From positions 57,357,048 through 57,421,047 of the forward strand of contig CM069447.1 in the NCBI GenBank assembly GCA_035610835.1: a stretch of DNA of 64,000 bases, in the 5' to 3' direction. Below the pieces are notes generated by a model. That model was not told where the DNA came from. It worked only from the letters and a program-made list of their open reading frames with translations, and ran no database searches. Below, piece by piece: positions 59,110 to 64,000 of the stretch. Each line of letters starts with the position of its first letter. Position 1 is the first letter of the stretch. The stretch comes from Ophiura sarsii (lineage: Eukaryota; Echinodermata; Ophiuroidea; Amphilepidida; Ophiuridae). The translations under genes were made by a program, and so were the position numbers.

Positions 59110-61210
59110 CTACTAATCTAAATTCCAAATAAAACATCTTTCAGCCTTATAATTTCACAGAGTCAATGAGAAAAATATTAGCTTTCGACTGATACCAACA
59201 TTTTTACCACTTCCGGTTAAAAGTGGTGGTCGACGTGGGGATGAGGCTGTTGATCGGGCCATCCTCCCTAATCAAAGATTTGACACTTCCAACGATTTTT
59301 CAGATTATGCTCTTATTTGGGCCGATTTATTTAACCGTTTCCACTGTCGGGCCAATTTCCAAAAAATATTTCGTATTGCCTTATTTTGCACTGTAGAATC
59401 ACCATAATTACTGCAGTGTTTAAAAGCAGCACATCAATGTTAAGACTTATTCATGTTATTAGATGGTGTCTATATAATCTTCCCAGACAGAATATTTCCC
59501 CCGTTAAACTGTTATGGAAGTATCAAAATCACACGATCGTAGTGTAGCCAAATTTCTGTGTGCCCGGGGACACGGAAAACGCTGTTTCTGACCAAGTCGT
59601 GGCAAGGGTAAGTTATCACATAGGTATTTTATTTGTCCTCAACTTGTCTAAACAATATACTCCATTTGCTTGGTCTGAAGATAAACAAAAAATAAGAAAT
59701 AGTTAAAGAAATGTCTTAGTTTCTATATTTTTTTTAAGTAGCTATATCAGGTATGGACAGTATCGTAAAAATAGATTTGCCGACTTTATGGTCCTTACGT
59801 GATGGATCATGGATGGTCACATAATCAGCTATCTTTAGAAAAGACATCCCTCTAAGTGAAAAGGTACTTTTGTACACCACATATGTAAGTATAATCGTCC
59901 GTACATCTCTCTCTCGGAGCATTAGGGTAAGACCAGGCGCCTGACACTGTATTGTTCGAATCGCCGAAAGCATAGACGGTCATGAATATACAATGAATAA
60001 TCATATCAATGAATATACGTCATTTGTGAAGTCGAAAATGAAAAGTACCAGACCATAGTGGACACGAACGGCCGTAATATTTGAATCTCCGTTGATTTCA
60101 ATGTTATGTCGGAGTGTTTTACCTAATTTCATACTGACACGACCTGAGTGATAATCAAACGGTCCCCGAACGATACCCTGGCGCTGTTGAAGTCAGAAAT
60201 ATCATCGTTCCCTACAGTCCGAGCGTTCCCACATCGAATTTCACCTAGAATATTCGTCATACGAACCTATGTCCGCCATCGTCTGAATATCGAAAACGCC
60301 CTCTGGAGAGTCAAGGGGACAACATTTTTTTCTACGCATGCGTCCGATCGCTTTGGATTTGTCCACTAAAATTGTGGAAAAATGCCTAATGAGTATGTGC
60401 TGCATGGCAAGTGACACAACTTCTTGTAATGCGCTAATCAACCGTAGATCTAACCCCCGGGCTCCGGCCAGTTTGGGTGGAAAAGCCCAATCAGGAAAAG
60501 TTCACGGAAAAGATTCAGGCGTTGACGGTTCAATGGTATATCACAGATAGGCAAAGTGGGTATATCCAGTGACAGTTGTATATCCCTTGGTATATAATAT
60601 TTAATTTTGACTAAAGCAGCCGACAATGCATTGATTGATGATAACATCCAGAAGTGGTTTGATGTGATAATAATGCCGCCATGAGGATCGAGCCGTGTAG
60701 CGAGGGGCCACGCCGAACTATGATCGAGAGTGACCAATAACGCGCCGCAATGCGGACCACTGGCGCGCGGCGGGCCGGCACATCCAACATGCGCGAATCA
60801 GTGGCGTAGCCAGCTTTAAACAGGGCCATAGGGAGGGGGGGGGAGGGGTGGACTTATCAGACAGTAAAAAGTCCGAGTTGTATACCGACGAAAGGCATGA
60901 TGTACAGTCAATAAAACTATACGGTAGTGCCCACATGTTGTGGCGAATATAGGGCCTACACTTACTTGCAACAGAGTGACGGTGGAATCCGGGGGCCCGA
61001 CTATACGACCGTAACAGAGCGACAGTAGAATCCGGTGTTTAATTTTTTTTAAAGTTGAGTGTATTGTTAATATAGTCCCGGTTCTGAGCACTTCTCTAGC
61101 CCGCCCGGCCTGTGGGGCCTAAATGAGACACCGTGCACTTTGCGCCGTGCATATGCTATAACCATCTAATGATTGGAAGCGTAGCAGCATAAAGTATTAT
61201 GAGAAAATGT
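59110..61210. other. Unassigned sequence after the satellite
   Basis: No recognisable gene. CAGTGGCGTAGCCAGC at about 60800 followed by a G run is a hAT-type end without a found partner. GTGACGGTGGAATCCGGGGG-like phrases repeat near 60977 and 61020. Open frames at 59734-61091 overlap on both strands and show no domain. Confidence 0.4.
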
Positions 61211-61211
61211 G

Positions 61212-61500
61212 TACAGCGTGTCCCAAAAAACTGGGTCCAAAACTTTCAGAGCTTATAACTTAAAATATGGAAAACATAGATGCTTCATGTTTGAGAATAT
61301 AAAAGTAAATATATCTGACATTATTTGGTGAAATTATAAGACCAACCTAATGTAAGATTTTAGAAATACAAAGCTTTGCATACAGCGTGGTCAGAACCCA
61401 TTTTTTCCCGATTTTGCCCATGAACCGTCCATGCGTTACATTTGCGCATCGAACTGACGTCATCAAAGTTTTGCCTTTGACTTGATAACAATGACTTACT
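61212..61500. mobile_element. Single end of a mariner-type element
   Basis: TA then CAGCGTGTCCCAAAAAACTG (61214) resembles the CAGGGTGTCCCAAAA ends elsewhere in the window. No matching inverted end occurs before the window closes, so it is truncated or decayed. Confidence 0.4.
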
Positions 61501-61999
61501 CAAGGAAATCTTCGTCATAAGGGGGATAAAAAGTGTAAATACCTCTGATTTTTGTTAGAAAAATCAATAAATAACCTTCTGAGACACTGGCATCTTAGAA
61601 GCAGTTCAAGAACCATTTCTTCGAAATTGGAAACCACCCTTCAAGTCAGTCATCTCATCCAAGCCTCGTTCCCGTTTGGTGTATGCGTAGTACCAAAACG
61701 CCCGGCATAGCGCGGCGTACGGATCCTCGCGCAAGTCACGCAGGCGCAGGTATACGTAACGGGAACGAACTTGGGTGGCAAATTTTAGAAAATGGCTGCC
61801 GCGTGAATATGGTCTATTGTTGGTAATCTTCCGTTCTATATGTGTATGTGCGTGCTCATCAAGAGAGGCGGTAGGGGCGGCTCAGTACGCAGTGTCTAAT
61901 GTATTCACTGTAGTGTAGAAGAAGGGCAATTATTATATATATTAATAATTAATATTATGCATAAATGTTTCGATCATAGATCAAATCAATCCTTGGCGG

Positions 62000-62327
62000 T
62001 AGTGGCGTAACCAGCTGGGGGCAGGGGGGCTGGAGCTACCCCACTTGGAACCCTTGCCCCCCCCCCCCCCCCCCCGCTTGCCCCCCAAATGAAAAAAATT
62101 GCGCGCTACTCGCGCATGTCTTCCCAAAATGCAAGCTACTGGTACAAGCTAGTTTAGAGCCGAAATGTAACTCAATCGTGCAAAAAGTAGGTGTAAAGAC
62201 AAAAAAAAATTGCGCGCTACGCGCGCATTTCTTGACACTGGAATGGAGCCCACCCATTAGGAGCACACCTATTTCAAGTCACTGCCCCTTCTTGCCCCCC
62301 AAATGAAAAAGTCTAGTTACGCCACTG
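62000..62327. mobile_element. hAT-type MITE (328 bp) with 8 bp target duplication
   Basis: The left end TAGTGGCGTAACCAG pairs with the right end CTAGTTACGCCACTG. CTTGGCGG (61992-61999) and TTTGGCGG (62328-62335) flank it, an 8 bp duplication with one mismatch. The interior has a C run of 19 (62057-62075), two TTGCCCCCCAAATGAAAAA blocks and GCGCGCTACGCGCGC motifs. Confidence 0.8.
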
Positions 62328-62335
62328 TTTGGCGG

Positions 62336-64000
62336 CATGACTACATGTGTACCCCAAAGAATATGAGTATAACCACCCCGGTTGGATAGATTGATGGCTC
62401 AAACTCAAATCATACAGAATTAAAACTCGAGTAAGCTTAATATTTAAAAATCGCGCAAGAGCTTTTCCTCGCAGCCCGTCACCCGTACCCGTGATACTGA
62501 GCTTTGTATTATGTTGTGTATCGGAATAAATCGTCTCTTGTCAGATTTTGGTTGATTAACTTTTATTTTGCTTTATTCGGGCATGCTGGGCAGAATTAAT
62601 TTTTATTAAAACACATATATGAGTATTCTCCGTCAATTTTAGACTTCCAATTTCAAAACTAATCAGGAAAACGAGGTTTTCTAGCTCGATTTTGTGTGCA
62701 ATAATTACAACCTATTTTGGTCTGTTTTTCAACGTTACGAAGTGTTGCAAAAATTATCAAATTTAAAATTAATTCCATATCTTTTCTTAAACTTGTCTTT
62801 CCATGCTGGGCAGAACTTTATTTAAAAAAATACATTTATTAGTAATCTCTAGCAATTTGAAGCTCTAAATTGCAAAACCGACCAAGAATAAGGAGGTTTT
62901 CCAGCTCTATTTTTGTAATTAAAAATACGTCTTTATTTCAGTGTTTTTTTGGCGTCACGAAGGGTTACAACAATCAATATATCTTTGTAAAACACTCACT
63001 ATTTCATCAAATTGAAGTAATTTTAACCAACTAAGAGGTTTTTTTTTCATGACCGCACTATTCGTTTCATTCGATCTTGCCAAAAAAACTGCATTTATTT
63101 AGGATTTTTTGGACAAGTCTGTTGTCACTGCGCTCCAATGTTTACATTCCGTTACTGGTCCGGGTCGCGATTTTTCAAGAAGGTCCGCGCATGCGCTATG
63201 CGTCTGTCCTAGGTGGACCACAGACCAGTAATGATGAGTTTATTCTCCAAGCCAGGACAGATACTCTGTCAAGTTGTAAGTTGTATGTAACAAAATATGT
63301 AACACGTTTGCACACCAAAAACCCCAAAAGCCATAAAGTGGTGTCACCATCTTTTAAGCTGTTGGTCTGTTGCCATTGTTGACAATAAGCCAAGTCACGT
63401 ATGGGATTTAAATGAAGACAATGCTGTAGTGCATGACCACTAGCCTGCCTAATATGAGAATTGGAGAATGTATGACAGGTCAATAGCGGAAGCGAATAGG
63501 GAGTGGCACATAATGAGATGTAATTTATACGTTACTATTTCCCACTATACTTTTACGCACGCATATGTATCTGCCGTTTTTCAACGCTCGTGTGTATGCG
63601 CCTCAAGTAGGAGCGCGCGTTATGCGCTGCAAATAGTAGAATACGCAGTTACGTCACTGTATCCTGGTGGCCAACTATACTATAGACAGAGTGAAATGTT
63701 ATATTACAAAACCACAGTATTCATGAAAAGTCTGTACATCAAATTTGTCTGACCTTTTGAATTTGTTTATTCTGATACGAACTGAACAGGACGCCACTAT
63801 GCAATGCATGGATATTACCAAGACTCGCACATATCTCCTAATTCGTGTTTTGGCGAAATTTAGATAAAGAACTTAACCTGTATTTTCGTCATATTCACTG
63901 ATACCGAGTACCTTTGTCAATATCAAGAAGATAACATTCAACAATGCCACCATTTTGAATCATTTATGGTCACACTTCAATTGATCGCAACTTCCAAGAA
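62336..64000. other. Unassigned end of the window
   Basis: A direct repeat with CATGCTGGGCAGAA at 62582 and 62802, followed by similar AT-rich text, covers about 62560-62920. Open frames 63077-63382 and 63468-63752 are not recognised. A CpG-richer patch lies at 63120-63220. No supported gene. Confidence 0.4.

Noticed and set aside
63077..63752. Possible new gene at the window end
   Set aside because: No recognisable domain, overlapping frames on the opposite strand, no convincing splice structure.

Overview
The window is animal nuclear DNA, AT-rich and very repeat-dense. Its one recognisable host gene is split over about 43 kb by introns of 1.8 to 20.9 kb with GT..AG borders. The repeat types are Tc1/mariner elements, tRNA-derived SINEs, CR1/L2-like non-LTR remnants, many foldback elements, long G runs, and short interspersed motifs such as CAGTGGCGTA and GGGAGCGTTCATAAA. 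Together they suggest a marine invertebrate deuterostome, perhaps an echinoderm such as a brittle star, or a hemichordate. That placement is inference; no marker gene fixes it.

The gene lies on the plus strand. Seven exons were found (9365-9486, 18096-18252, 22837-23024, 43895-44099, 47320-47454, 49264-49445, 52186-52365). Their phases agree at every junction and they encode 388 residues plus a stop. Exons 1-5 form a proteinase K-like (S8) subtilase core with an intact Asp/His/Ser triad and the oxyanion Asn. Exons 6-7 form a complete C-type lectin-like domain (CTLD) with six cysteines. The predicted product is a subtilase with a C-terminal lectin-like domain, probably secreted. The signal peptide, the I9-type propeptide and the first residues of the mature protease were not found in the 9.36 kb before exon 1, and probably lie upstream of the window.

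Layout: 1-9364 holds tandem repeats, an extra-TIR element, a mariner inserted in a duplicated MITE with its empty site preserved, and two other TA-flanked elements. 9487-18095 (intron 1) holds a degenerate repeat-protein/transposon-type pseudogene, a 350-375 bp tandem array containing a SINE, a non-LTR fragment, and a 2.5 kb palindrome around a dead Tc1 element. 18253-22836 (intron 2) opens with a second palindrome. 23025-43894 (intron 3) holds minisatellites, a triplicated zinc-finger cassette split by a 2.75 kb TAA-flanked insertion, a mariner-type element, a 62 bp palindrome, and a 1.35 kb inverted-repeat element with a 7-8 bp target duplication. 44100-52185 (introns 4-6) holds a short mariner-type MITE, a SINE and three foldbacks. 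Past the gene, 53.6-54.2 kb is a non-LTR 3' remnant, and 54.77-59.1 kb is a large satellite of hairpin-forming monomers with higher-order structure. 59.1-64 kb is unrecognised apart from repeat remnants and one hAT-type MITE.

No rRNA gene, intact tRNA gene, CRISPR array or prokaryotic-style operon was seen.
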